Source of the DNA: Paenibacillus endophyticus
GTDB lineage: Bacteria > Bacillota > Bacilli > Paenibacillales > Paenibacillaceae
Direction: 5' to 3'
Length of the DNA stretch: 64,000 nucleotides
Assembly: GCF_014192395.1 (NCBI RefSeq)
Contig: NZ_JACHXW010000020.1
Coordinates: forward strand, 62,001-126,000
Position 1 is the first letter of the stretch. Each line of letters starts with the position of its first letter. Shown here piece by piece: positions 8,274 through 17,505 of the stretch. Below the pieces are notes generated by a model. It was not told where the DNA came from, ran no database searches, and saw nothing but the letters and a program-made list of their open reading frames with translations. The position numbers and the translations under genes are program-made.

Positions 8274-8564
8274 CTATTCTTCCGCGCTTGGTTCCTTAAG
8301 CTCTTGGATAACAAAGGTAAGCTGAGCGGCAAGTGTTTCCTGAAACTCAGCTAAGCTATTTAAATAAGCGACGACGCTTTGACCCACCGACTGCGAATGT
8401 TCTAGAATCCCGTTTAGACCGCCGAAGCCGGGCTCCTCATCGGGAATCGCCTGTACGATTTCAGAGAGGCGGACAGAAACATGGCGTTCTGCCTCTAATA
8501 CGCGGGCGAGCTGTACGCTTGCGTGGGACATATGCTGCATGATTTCCGTAATCGAATCGTGCAT
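8274..8564 (-). CDS. Small helical protein of the repeat-protein locus (first of three), unknown
   Basis: 96 residues, acidic. Two long amphipathic helices are apparent: SVQLARVLEAERHVSVRLSE and SVGQSVVAYLNSLAEFQETLAAQLTFVIQ, joined by a short PDEEPGFGG turn. AGGAGG lies 6 bases before the ATG. It follows the GT2 gene by 61 bases on the minus strand and precedes two similar small genes. No known domain recognised. Confidence 0.7.
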   Translation of the reverse strand: MHDSITEIMQHMSHASVQLARVLEAERHVSVRLSEIVQAIPDEEPGFGGLNGILEHSQSVGQSVVAYLNSLAEFQETLAAQLTFVIQELKEPSAEE

Positions 8565-8625
8565 GCCAAACCTCCTTGCTCCTATATCATATGCGGGCTC
8601 CTCCGCAGAGGTACTTTATAGCAAG

Positions 8626-10035
8626 CTATAAAGCTTGGCGGAGCGTAATAGGCGCGATTATGGGCAGTCCTTCCGGAATAGCCTCAAGCTCCTCCTTGGG
8701 AATCATACAGTGAAGGTCATGCTGCAAGCCCCAGCCCTCTGCCGCCAGTCGGCTTAAAATCATTCGTTTTTTTCCGTTTTCGATATAGTAGCTGCTGCCG
8801 TCCCCACACTCGCAAACCTTTTTATTGTACAATCTTTCATTTCCTGCATCGTGCAGCATTTCCATATATGCGTATACCTTTTCAGCATCTATTTTCTCGC
8901 CGACGGACCATCTCCATAAATCCAGCTGCGACAACCGAATTGTCATTCGGTCATACTGTCCTTCAATCGGTCTCCTCGTGCTGCCATCAATCCAATATGA
9001 CGTGGCGCCAAGACCCTTTACGACCAGTTGCTGCGGATAAAATAAAGCTTCTCCCAGCTTCTTCGCCTGACTGATCTCCTCATCGGTCATCAGTGCTTGG
9101 CGAGAAGGAGCAAAAGCATCGCGCTCGAAAAAGGATTCATCAAGTCCGCTCCACTTGTTCATAAAGTACGTGCTTGCGCTTTCGTAAATATCCATCGGCG
9201 CTAGACGTTCACGTTCATTAGAGAAATGCTCATCCGTTTCATTCGAATTCGGCTGCATATGAATATACGCGTCTCTCGCACAAACGAGCGAATAGCCTTG
9301 AAGGCGTGCTCGATAGCCATAATCCGCCGCATCGAATGGAGCTTCCGTACAGCCTTCGTCTAAATAGCCGACTCTTTCGAGCAGCTCCCGGCGGAACAGC
9401 AGACAGCTGCTCGATAGCCGCTCTACTTGATGCCATTTGGAAGAATTGCTTTTATTATTCATTCTCGCAAACTCCTGCATATCTTCCATATCATCCACAT
9501 GTAGCGCCATATGCTGCTTTCCTGTCAGTCCGGCAGATACGGGCCCAACAATGCCGATGCTTGAATCGCTATTCAAACAAACAAGCAGATTGTCTAGCCA
9601 GTTTTCCGTCGCACGGATTCGGTTATCCAGCAATAGAATCGTAGTCCCCTTCGCCATCATGAAACCAACATTTGCGGCTCCGGTATAGCCTGATGAAGCT
9701 GGTAATATACGATATCGGACCTGTCCGTCCAATTGCTTCAAATAGTGTTCGATTCCATCCGTAGAACCGTTATCAACGACGATAACCTCATAAGGCAAAT
9801 CAGTCTGGTCCATAATGCCTTCAATGCATGCTTTTACAGAATCGACCTCGTTATGACTTGGAATGATGATGCTCGTTCCCTCAAAGTGCGCATCATAGCT
9901 TTCTATGCCTGCTTGCACGCCTTGCTTATAGCCCTCAATTAGTCCAGACTTATAACGCTCCATCCGCTTTTCAGCATTGCTTCGCAAACCAGCATTCGTT
10001 TTGAGACGTCGGACCGGCCTCTTTTTGCGTCTCAT
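8626..10035 (-). CDS. Family 2 glycosyltransferase with basic N-terminus and extra C-terminal domain
   Basis: 469 residues. The first 30 residues are Lys/Arg-rich, then comes a YKSGLIEGYKQGVQAG linker. The GT2 domain starts at about residue 48 (TSIIIPSHNEVDSVKACIEGI) and includes VIVVDNGSTDG, GYTGAANVGFMMAKG and LLLDNRIRATENWL at the DxD position, where the usual Asp pair reads DN. ADYGYRARLQGYSLV is the acceptor-side motif. After about residue 290 there is an extra domain with two similar motifs, SYWIDGSTRRPIEG and YYIENGKKRMI, reminiscent of short aromatic/Gly/Lys surface-binding repeats. ATG at 10035 has GGAGAGG 5 bases upstream; an upstream TTG is less likely. It lies between the giant repeat protein and small helical proteins and is the best candidate for glycosylating that protein. 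Confidence 0.82.
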   Translation of the reverse strand: MRRKKRPVRRLKTNAGLRSNAEKRMERYKSGLIEGYKQGVQAGIESYDAHFEGTSIIIPSHNEVDSVKACIEGIMDQTDLPYEVIVVDNGSTDGIEHYLKQLDGQVRYRILPASSGYTGAANVGFMMAKGTTILLLDNRIRATENWLDNLLVCLNSDSSIGIVGPVSAGLTGKQHMALHVDDMEDMQEFARMNNKSNSSKWHQVERLSSSCLLFRRELLERVGYLDEGCTEAPFDAADYGYRARLQGYSLVCARDAYIHMQPNSNETDEHFSNERERLAPMDIYESASTYFMNKWSGLDESFFERDAFAPSRQALMTDEEISQAKKLGEALFYPQQLVVKGLGATSYWIDGSTRRPIEGQYDRMTIRLSQLDLWRWSVGEKIDAEKVYAYMEMLHDAGNERLYNKKVCECGDGSSYYIENGKKRMILSRLAAEGWGLQHDLHCMIPKEELEAIPEGLPIIAPITLRQAL

Positions 10036-10224
10036 CGTCAACCTCTCCAATCCGTTATATAATCGTGCGTTTCAACATCATATTGTATGTAAGGGAATAT
10101 GATCCGTAACGGCAACCGTACACTTATCAAGGGCTCGGAACGAATGTTGCTGCATTTGGAATGTCTATATGAGCAGGCTGTAGAATAGAGAGCGCATCAT
10201 ATAGAACCGAAGAGTATCGCCGTA

Positions 10225-10282
10225 TTTAAAAAAAGGACTGCCGCCAAAGTCATCCTTGCGACCTTGGCTAGCAATCCTTTTT
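10225..10282 (-). terminator. Terminator of the giant repeat-protein gene
   Basis: On the minus strand AAAAAGGATTGC-TA-GCCAA pairs with TTGGC-G-GCAGTCCTTTTT, giving a long imperfect stem followed by seven T. It begins 6 bases past the stop at 10288. The GT2 gene downstream therefore may need readthrough or its own promoter. Confidence 0.8.
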
Positions 10283-10287
10283 CAGGT

Positions 10288-13200
10288 TTATCCTTTTCCA
10301 ATTGCGATCCAGTTGATGCTTCCTCTAGGCTCATGACTTATCCGAGTACGAATAATAACAATAGCAGCTTTATCCACAGCCTTGGAATGCACCACAGCAT
10401 AACAGACGGGATTGTCAGTTGTAACTGTCAATACATACCGATTGTCTGCAAAAGGCTCATCGAATGGGATGATCAACTCTACCTGCTCGGCTTGAACTGC
10501 AAAGCTGTATGGCGCCAAGCCAAATTGCTGCTTTATAACGCCAAGTGCTGAGCCGGTGATCACGGGATTGAAGCGCAACGCAGATAACTCTACCGATTGC
10601 TGCTGGATATGAACGGCACCAACGGAGTCGCTCGCGATTTGCTCCGGCGGCGATGCCACCACACTCGGAATCAAGCTTGAAAGCAAGTCAGGTGCAAGCT
10701 TATCTGCTGAGATGCTGCCCGGTGCGATTTGCTCTGTCCCTACGCTGCCAGACGCCAGCTTCGATCCCGTCACGCTTCCGTCAATTAATTGTGCCGACCC
10801 TACGCTGCCTGCTGTCAGCTTCGTTCCCGTTACGCTTCCGTCCATCAGTTGCAACGATCCTACACTGCCAAGTGCTAGTTTTGACCCTGTCACGCTTTCA
10901 TCCGTAAGCTTCGATCCCGTCACGCTTCCGTCCGCCAGCTGCGCCTCGCCTACACTGCCGACTGCAAGCTTCGATCCCGTCACGCTTCCGTCCGTTAGCT
11001 GCACCGAACCTACGCTGCCTAATGCAAGCTTCGATCCTGTTACGCTTCCGTCCGTCAGCTGCACCGAACCTACGCTGCCTGCTGCAAGCTTCGCTCCCGT
11101 CACGCTTCTGTCCGTCAGCTGCGCCTCACCTACGCTGCCTAATGCAAACTTCGCTCCGGTCACGCTTCCGTCCGTCAGCTGCGCCTCACCTACGCTGCCA
11201 GATGCAAGCTTCGCTCCCGTCACGCTTCCGTCCGTCAGCTGCGCCTCACCTACGCTGCCGACTGCAAGCTTCGGTCCCGTCACACTTCCATCCGTCAGCT
11301 GTGCCTCACCTACGCTGCCTGCTGCAAGCTTCGCTCCCGTCACACTTCCGTCCGTCAGCTGCGCCTCACCTACGCTGCCTGCTGCAAGCTTCGCTCCCGT
11401 CACGCTTCCGTCCGTCAGCTGCGCCTCACCTACGCTGCCGGCTGCAAGCTTCGCTCCCGTCACGCTTCCGTCCGTCAGCTGCACTGAACCTACGCTGCCG
11501 ACTGCCAGCTTCGCTCCCGTCACGCTTCCGTCCGTCAGCTGCACTGAACCTACGCTGCCTGCTGCAAGCTTCGTTCCTGTCACGCTTCCGTCCGTCAGCT
11601 GCGCCTCACCTACGCTGCCTGCTGCAAGCTTCGTTCCTGTTACGCTTCCAGCCGTCAGCTTCGTTCCCGTCACACTGCCATCTATCAGCTGTGCCTCGCC
11701 AACGCTGCCGACTGCCAGCTTAGACCCTGTCACACAGCCATCCGTCAGCTGTGTTTCGCCCACGCTGCCCACTGCCAGCTTCGTTCCTGTCACGCTTCGA
11801 TCTCTCAGATGTGCTTCGCCTACGCTGCTTATTGACAGCTTCGTTCCACTCACGCTTCCGTCCGTCAGCTGTGCTGCGCCTACGCTGCTTATTGCCAGCT
11901 TCGCTCCCGTCACGCTTCCGTCCTTCAGCTGCGCTTCACCTACACTGCCGGCTGCCAGCTTCGTTCCTGTCACGCTTCCATCCGTCAACTGCGCCTCGCC
12001 TACGCTGTCAATGGACAGCTTAACTCCCGTTACGCTTCCATCCTTCAGCTGTGCCTCGCCTACGCTGTCAACGGACAGCTTCGCTTCTGTCACGCTCCAG
12101 TCAGTCAAGTGCAACTCACCAACACTGCCGGAAGCCAGCTTTGCTCCAGTCACACTTCCATCCTTCAGCAGTGCTTCGCTTATGCTGCTAACTGCCAGCT
12201 TCGCTTCCGTCACGCTTCCGTCTGTCAGCTGTAACTCGCCAACGCTGCCTGCTGCCAACTTGGCTCCCGTTACGCTGCCATCTGTCAACTGTTCGCTTCC
12301 TACAGCATCCATGGCCAGCTTCTCCCGCGTAACAGCTCTGTCATTTAGCTGCTCGGTTCTTACGCTGCTCGTAGATAGCTGCTTGCTCCCTATCGTCCCT
12401 TGCTTCAGCTTGCTGCCCGGAATCAATTCATCGGCCAGCTTATCGAACGCAAGCACGTCGCCAGCCAGATGGGCTAGTGTAATTGTACCCTTGCGAATGT
12501 GGTAGCCTTGGATTGTGTCCGACTTCAAATGCTTGCCGGCCAACGATTCCAGTTGTACATGCTCGCTGGAAACCGAATCCTGCGCCAGCTTCGCTCTCGT
12601 CACGGACTCATCTTGAAGCGCTAGCTCTCCTACGCTGCTTGGAGTCAAGTGAGCCGCGTGTACCGATTGTGGCTGAAGCTGCTTCGAGCTGATCGACAGC
12701 TCAGCAATTTTATCCGAGGTGACAGCCCCCGCTTCGATATGGTCCGTGCATACCGCTTCGGCACGCAGCGCCTCCGCGCCAACAGACCCGTTCTGAAGAT
12801 GATCGGAAATAATGCTGCCGGCAGCAAGCTTCTCTGAAGTGACCGAATCATTAACCAAATGCGGTCCATGAACGGAGCCCTCGCTGAGATGAATGCCAAG
12901 CACCGACGCATTGCCAAGATGCCGGCTGTGTATCGCCTCATCTTCGATTTGCTTCGATTGTACGGCGCCAAATGCCAGCTTCGAAGACGTTACTGCATTG
13001 TCCTGCAGCGAGTCCGTACCGACCGATTGCTCAGCTAAGTGGCTCGCTACGATTGCCCTTGCCTCGATATGGGCCGTGCGAATCGCATCCGGCTGGATAT
13101 GCTGGGTGCCTACCGTTTTGATCGCAATATGGCTAGGCAGAATCGAGTGGGATGCAAGCTTTCCGCTCGTCACGCTGCCGTCTGCCAGCTTAGCTGATGA

Positions 13201-15216
13201 TACACTTAGATCCGTCAGCTTATCTGTAGTAACCGACTCCGGCGAAAGCTTAAGAGAATTGACCACATGATCCGCCAAATGGTGCGAGAACACCGCGCCC
13301 GGTGCAATATAACGCTCAGATACAGCCCCCTGCGCCAGCTTGCTGCTCGTTACCGAACCATCCTGCAGATGATTGTTGCCCACTGCATCGGCTGCAAGGT
13401 GATTGGCTTCGATGCTGTTTTGCTTCATATGCTCTTTGCCGACAGCATGATCAGCAATCGCCTCGGACGTTACGGAGTCCGCGGCGAAATGATAAGCTCT
13501 TAACGCTTCAGGTGCCAGCTTCTGAAAAGTTACGATCTCATCCTTAAGATGTCTGGTTTCTAACGTATCGTTTCCTAATACCAAGCCGTCGACGGCTCCA
13601 TCCGCCAGCTTCCCGCGTGTGACTGAACCCTCGGCCAGTTGCGCTGTTCCAACCGCTGCATCACCGATATGCATTTCTTTGATAGCTTGTGGAGCGATCT
13701 TATCCTCGTTAATGATGCCCCTTTGCAAATGCTTGCGCGCAATCGAGCCGGATGCGATATGCTTTGCTACTACTGCACCTTCTGTCAAATGCCCTTCAAC
13801 AATTTGCTCCTCGGCAATTTTGTCTGACGTTACGCTCCCTGCTCCCAAATGGCGGGTTAAGACGGAGTCGCTTGCCAGCTTCTGCGCGTTCACGCTCTGA
13901 TCGGAGAGCTTGGAGATCGTAATGGAGTGATCGACGATTTTGATTGTCGTAACGGATTGATCCGCTAATTTTGAAGAGTTGATAGATTGATCAACGAGAT
14001 GCTCGCTTTCAATTTGACCCGCTCCGATATGCGAGCTTAGAATCGACTCTTCTTGAAGGTGTGGCGCAGACACCGAGTCAAACGCTAATTGTTCGGCTCT
14101 GACAGCTCCCACTTGCAATTCTTCGGTTCCAACCGATCCTTTTGCAAGATGATCGCTTGTTATTTCGCCATGGGCCACATGCAATCCTTGAATAATGCCT
14201 GGAGCAACATGCTCGGCTAGGAGTAAGCCTGGCTTCAGATGCTCGGCTTCAATTGCTTCTGCTGCAATTTTGGCGCTTGTAACCGCTCCGTCTCGAATCT
14301 TGGAAGAGGTAACCGCGCCTTCGCTGAGCTTTGAGTTGTTAATGCTCTCATTCGCCAAATTTTCAGGACGCACCGCACCGCTTTTTATTTTTTCGAATGT
14401 AATGGCTTGGTCAGCAAGCAGCTCTGTCGTAACGAGCAGCGATTTCAGATGCTTTGACTCAATTGAGCCTTCTGCGATTTTGGCTGCATCAATCGTTCGA
14501 TCTGCAAGCTTATCGGAGGTAATGCTTCCATTCAGCAGCTTGCTGCCAGAGATCGAGTTATCCGCAATTTTGTCACCGGTCACCGACTGACTTGCCAAAT
14601 GACTAGTAGTAATCGCTTCGTTTGAGATTTTCTCTGATTGAATAATGCCATTGTTAAGATGTATCGCTTGGACGGCATAATCGCTAAGCGAGCTTGCTTG
14701 CACGCTTCCTGGCGCCAGCTTGCTGCTATCGATTGAGCCTGGTGCAATCTTCTCAGAAGTCACCGACAAATCTACAAGATCATCGGTATAAATAAAGGCA
14801 GGCGGACCCTCTGGCTCCTTCTTCTCTTCGATCTTCTCCAGCTTTTGCTCCAGAGTAAATGCCTCTATCGGTTCCTCTTCCTGCTCGGGAAGAATCTCCT
14901 CAAGCAGTTCGTCTTGCAATTGCTCTCCCGCAGCAAGCTGCTCGGCTTCTTGCTGTACATCTTGCTCTACCTCCTGCTCAGCGTCTTCTTCAACATTTTG
15001 CTCATATTCTGCCTCGAGGATGGCTTGCGCTTTAATAATGGCTATCGGTTCCGTTTCGTCAGCTGTTATTATGGATGTTTTAACGGCTTGGGCTTGAATG
15101 GCCGCCTTCCTTTTGTTCAAATCATCCAACCACTTTAATTCGGAAGTATTGGGATTATCAACATAAAAAAGCGGCTTTCGCCCCTTCGGGCTTTTCCCTT
15201 TTCTGCTTTTTGTCAT
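10288..15216 (-). CDS. Giant decapeptide-repeat protein with WIAG-like C-terminal tail
   Basis: 1642 residues. Order of parts: basic N-terminus (MTKSRKGKSPKGRK), a Glu/Gln-rich acidic region (about 55-140), roughly 138 ten-residue units (about 150-1530) of the form x-S-V-x-x-x-K/H/Q-L-x-x, and a C-terminal globular domain of about 110 residues ending in SINWIAIGKG. The first two thirds of the repeats are diverged; the last third is nearly identical 20-residue pairs (GSVTGAKLAA + GSVGEAQLTD). Such spacing with Val and Leu inward suggests a beta-solenoid or fibre stalk like those of phage tail fibres. There is no signal peptide or membrane segment, consistent with spore coat/crust assembly inside the mother cell. 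The many Ser/Thr would suit O-glycosylation by the adjacent GT2. The tail recalls Paenibacillus 'WIAG-tail' proteins (from memory). AGGAGAGG precedes the ATG. Confidence 0.8.
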   Translation of the reverse strand: MTKSRKGKSPKGRKPLFYVDNPNTSELKWLDDLNKRKAAIQAQAVKTSIITADETEPIAIIKAQAILEAEYEQNVEEDAEQEVEQDVQQEAEQLAAGEQLQDELLEEILPEQEEEPIEAFTLEQKLEKIEEKKEPEGPPAFIYTDDLVDLSVTSEKIAPGSIDSSKLAPGSVQASSLSDYAVQAIHLNNGIIQSEKISNEAITTSHLASQSVTGDKIADNSISGSKLLNGSITSDKLADRTIDAAKIAEGSIESKHLKSLLVTTELLADQAITFEKIKSGAVRPENLANESINNSKLSEGAVTSSKIRDGAVTSAKIAAEAIEAEHLKPGLLLAEHVAPGIIQGLHVAHGEITSDHLAKGSVGTEELQVGAVRAEQLAFDSVSAPHLQEESILSSHIGAGQIESEHLVDQSINSSKLADQSVTTIKIVDHSITISKLSDQSVNAQKLASDSVLTRHLGAGSVTSDKIAEEQIVEGHLTEGAVVAKHIASGSIARKHLQRGIINEDKIAPQAIKEMHIGDAAVGTAQLAEGSVTRGKLADGAVDGLVLGNDTLETRHLKDEIVTFQKLAPEALRAYHFAADSVTSEAIADHAVGKEHMKQNSIEANHLAADAVGNNHLQDGSVTSSKLAQGAVSERYIAPGAVFSHHLADHVVNSLKLSPESVTTDKLTDLSVSSAKLADGSVTSGKLASHSILPSHIAIKTVGTQHIQPDAIRTAHIEARAIVASHLAEQSVGTDSLQDNAVTSSKLAFGAVQSKQIEDEAIHSRHLGNASVLGIHLSEGSVHGPHLVNDSVTSEKLAAGSIISDHLQNGSVGAEALRAEAVCTDHIEAGAVTSDKIAELSISSKQLQPQSVHAAHLTPSSVGELALQDESVTRAKLAQDSVSSEHVQLESLAGKHLKSDTIQGYHIRKGTITLAHLAGDVLAFDKLADELIPGSKLKQGTIGSKQLSTSSVRTEQLNDRAVTREKLAMDAVGSEQLTDGSVTGAKLAAGSVGELQLTDGSVTEAKLAVSSISEALLKDGSVTGAKLASGSVGELHLTDWSVTEAKLSVDSVGEAQLKDGSVTGVKLSIDSVGEAQLTDGSVTGTKLAAGSVGEAQLKDGSVTGAKLAISSVGAAQLTDGSVSGTKLSISSVGEAHLRDRSVTGTKLAVGSVGETQLTDGCVTGSKLAVGSVGEAQLIDGSVTGTKLTAGSVTGTKLAAGSVGEAQLTDGSVTGTKLAAGSVGSVQLTDGSVTGAKLAVGSVGSVQLTDGSVTGAKLAAGSVGEAQLTDGSVTGAKLAAGSVGEAQLTDGSVTGAKLAAGSVGEAQLTDGSVTGPKLAVGSVGEAQLTDGSVTGAKLASGSVGEAQLTDGSVTGAKFALGSVGEAQLTDRSVTGAKLAAGSVGSVQLTDGSVTGSKLALGSVGSVQLTDGSVTGSKLAVGSVGEAQLADGSVTGSKLTDESVTGSKLALGSVGSLQLMDGSVTGTKLTAGSVGSAQLIDGSVTGSKLASGSVGTEQIAPGSISADKLAPDLLSSLIPSVVASPPEQIASDSVGAVHIQQQSVELSALRFNPVITGSALGVIKQQFGLAPYSFAVQAEQVELIIPFDEPFADNRYVLTVTTDNPVCYAVVHSKAVDKAAIVIIRTRISHEPRGSINWIAIGKG
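10741..12300 (-). repeat. 60-bp tandem repeat array inside the giant repeat-protein gene
   Basis: About 26 copies of a 60-base unit, each coding two decapeptides. Between about 10,921 and 11,640 adjacent copies differ at only a few positions. Half-unit (30-base) phase shifts occur near 10,890 and 11,660. Copies become progressively diverged beyond 12,000, towards the 5' end of the gene. Near-identical tandem units make the array prone to length change by slippage or recombination. Confidence 0.9.
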
Positions 15217-15324
15217 AGTCCTCTCCTTCTCCCACCTGAAATGTCATAGGTAATATATGCAGGTACCCATGGGCTGGATACTGAAATCGAAGGCAAATAT
15301 GGTTACACGTCTATTCAAACAGCA

Positions 15325-15361
15325 AAAAACCGCGGAAGCAGCGTGTTTCCGCGGTTTAATT
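15325..15361 (-). terminator. Terminator of the FecCD permease operon
   Basis: AAACCGCGGAA and TTCCGCGGTTT form an 11-bp stem around an 8-9-base loop, followed on the minus strand by TTTTTTG. It lies just past the stop at 15371. Confidence 0.88.
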
Positions 15362-15370
15362 TCACACTGA

Positions 15371-16402
15371 TTATTTGGATCTGGATAACAAATACAAGAA
15401 ATATGGAGCGCCGATAACAGCAACGACGATGCCCGTTGGAATCTCATTAGGCTGGAATGCCCATCTAGCCAGCGTATCTGCAACGATAACGAGCAGAGCT
15501 CCGACGAAAGCCGATGCCGGCACAAGAACCTGATGCTGCGGACCGACCAATCTTCTTGCCAAATGCGGAGCGATAAGCCCAACGAAACCGATACCGCCGC
15601 CAACTGCGACACAGGATCCGGCAAGTCCCACGGCTGCGGCAAGCAGCCATGCTCTTTCTTTATTCACCTGGGCACCAAGCCCGATTGCCATTTGGTCCCC
15701 TAGATTCAAAGCATTCAAGGACTTTGCCTTGTATTGTACGAATGGCAGAATAATAAGAAGCCACGGCAGCAGAGCAAGCACGTATTTCCAGTTCGTCCCC
15801 CAAATGCTTCCCGCCATCCAAACCGCGAAATACTGGTATTTCTCAGGCGTAAGGCGAAGAATCAAGATTTGCATAGATGCGCTGATTCCAGCCGCAACCG
15901 CGATGCCGACCAAGATCATGCGGGTCGGCAGCAACCCCCGATGACGCTTGTAGGAAAGCACGAAAATAAGCAATGCCGTTAATGCCGCACCGATCAACGC
16001 AAGGAACGGCATAAGAAAAATCGAACCTTTTTGCGTAGGCGGGTAGTAGGAAATAAACAAAATAACTGCTAAACCTGCGCCCGCATTAATGCCGAGAAGT
16101 CCGGGATCGGCCAGCGGGTTGCGCGATATGCCTTGGATGATACAGCCAGATACCGCAAAGCCTGCTCCAATCAAAATGGAAATGACGATCCGCGGCAGTC
16201 GGAAATCAAACAAAATGAGCTCTTGCTTGTCCGTGCCTGCACCGAACAGCGTCTTCAGAACATCGATCGGCGCTAGTCGAATATAGCCCGTATTCATACT
16301 AATAATAAAAGAAACCACAATCAGCGTGCTTAGCACGGTCATAACGAGCACCGCGCGTTTTCTTCTGCGCTGTTCCGTTGCTGTCAGGTATAAAGTATCC
16401 AC
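15371..16402 (-). CDS. Siderophore ABC transporter permease, FecCD family
   Basis: 343 residues, about nine to ten membrane segments. Family motifs visible are LPRIVISILIGAGFAVSGCIIQGISRNPLADPGLLGINAGAG in the first half and GGIGFVGLIAPHLARRLVGPQHQ in the second (split here only for naming; the EAA-like loop that contacts the ATPase follows). It starts with GTG, 4 bases after the preceding gene's stop, with AAGGGG ahead. It probably forms a heterodimer with the product of 16405-17445. No ATPase or binding protein lies in the window, as in Bacillus loci that share the ATPase YusV/FhuC. Confidence 0.92.
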   Translation of the reverse strand: MDTLYLTATEQRRRKRAVLVMTVLSTLIVVSFIISMNTGYIRLAPIDVLKTLFGAGTDKQELILFDFRLPRIVISILIGAGFAVSGCIIQGISRNPLADPGLLGINAGAGLAVILFISYYPPTQKGSIFLMPFLALIGAALTALLIFVLSYKRHRGLLPTRMILVGIAVAAGISASMQILILRLTPEKYQYFAVWMAGSIWGTNWKYVLALLPWLLIILPFVQYKAKSLNALNLGDQMAIGLGAQVNKERAWLLAAAVGLAGSCVAVGGGIGFVGLIAPHLARRLVGPQHQVLVPASAFVGALLVIVADTLARWAFQPNEIPTGIVVAVIGAPYFLYLLSRSK

Positions 16403-16404
16403 GT

Positions 16405-17445
16405 TTATTCCCCTTTCATTTTAGTTACAAGATAGAGGAAGAACGGAACGCCGAGTACAGCGATAATAATGCCGATCGCAACCTCCTGAGGCGGATTAAT
16501 GATGCGCCCGCCAATATCGGCAAGCACCATCAGCAAGCTGCCTAGTACCGCCGAGGAAGGAATAATCCATCTGTAATCTACGCCTACTAGAAAGCGGGAG
16601 ATATGCGGAATAATGAGTCCGACAAAGCCGATGGAGCCAACTGCGGACACGGCTGTGCCCGCAAGCAGCAAAACGATAATAACGCCTGCTGCCTTTACTA
16701 ATCCCGTACGCTGGCCAAGGCCTGCGGCTACATCCTCGCCCAAGCTTAGCAAAGTAATGGAACGCGATAACACGATGGCGCCAATCAAAGCGCCGATTAC
16801 CCACGGAGAGACGATTTGGATTTGCTCCCATTTTGTTCCGGCTACCCCGCCGGCGTACCAAAAGGCCAGATCTTGCCCGATTTTATAATAAAGCGCGATT
16901 CCTTCCGTAATAGCCAGCAGAAGCGCACCTACCGCAGCTCCGGCAAGTGTAAGTCTGACTGGCGTTAGTCCTCCCTTGGCCATTGAGCCTATGCCATACA
17001 CCAACCCCATGGACACTGCCGCTCCAAGAAAGCATACCAACATAAGTCCCGTATACGAAATAGATGGGAAAAACGCAAAGCAAAGCGCCAGCATGAAACC
17101 TGCACCAGCATTGATGCCAAGCAAGCTCGAATCCGCAAGCGGATTGCGGGTCATTCCTTGCATGACGGAACCGGCAACCGCGAATGCCGCTCCGACCAAT
17201 GCAGCTGCAAGTGCACGCGGCATCCGCAGCTCTTTAATAATTTGATGCTGGATGTTTTCTGCGTCAAAGTGAAAAACACCATTCCATACCGTACCTAAAC
17301 TAATATCTGCTGCTCCGACTGAAATGGATAAAGCCAAGGAGAATAAGAGAGCTGCTACACCGCCGAACAAAATAATCGTAGCCGTTAGAGGCCTTGTGCG
17401 CAGCTTGCTGCCTGCCAGCGCTTTGGAGTTTAATGGAGAAGACAT
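16405..17445 (-). CDS. Siderophore ABC transporter permease, FecCD family
   Basis: 346 residues, polytopic. Motifs: RMPRALAAALVGAAFAVAGSVMQG, TRNPLADSSLLGINAGAG and GSIGFVGLIIPHISRFLVG. It is first in a two-gene operon with 15371-16402 and is preceded by a Fur box. Iron-siderophore import across the cytoplasmic membrane is inferred from family and regulation; the siderophore is unknown. The ATG follows AGGGTAG, a modest ribosome site. Confidence 0.92.
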   Translation of the reverse strand: MSSPLNSKALAGSKLRTRPLTATIILFGGVAALLFSLALSISVGAADISLGTVWNGVFHFDAENIQHQIIKELRMPRALAAALVGAAFAVAGSVMQGMTRNPLADSSLLGINAGAGFMLALCFAFFPSISYTGLMLVCFLGAAVSMGLVYGIGSMAKGGLTPVRLTLAGAAVGALLLAITEGIALYYKIGQDLAFWYAGGVAGTKWEQIQIVSPWVIGALIGAIVLSRSITLLSLGEDVAAGLGQRTGLVKAAGVIIVLLLAGTAVSAVGSIGFVGLIIPHISRFLVGVDYRWIIPSSAVLGSLLMVLADIGGRIINPPQEVAIGIIIAVLGVPFFLYLVTKMKGE

Positions 17446-17505
17446 CTGCTAACTACCCTTCTGTATGTATACTTTTATGAATAAAAACAAAAAACCCGCT
17501 ACAAT

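Noticed and set aside
10741..12300. CRISPR array
   Set aside because: The repeats are contiguous, in frame, without unique spacers, and lie inside a coding gene.
10712..12505. A 597-codon open frame on the plus strand (LPSVSC/PTLPAASF repeats)
   Set aside because: It is the mirror of the 60-bp repeat array in the minus-strand gene. The repeat unit happens to lack antisense stops, so the frame stays open. No ribosome site, and the minus-strand frame has sensible ends.
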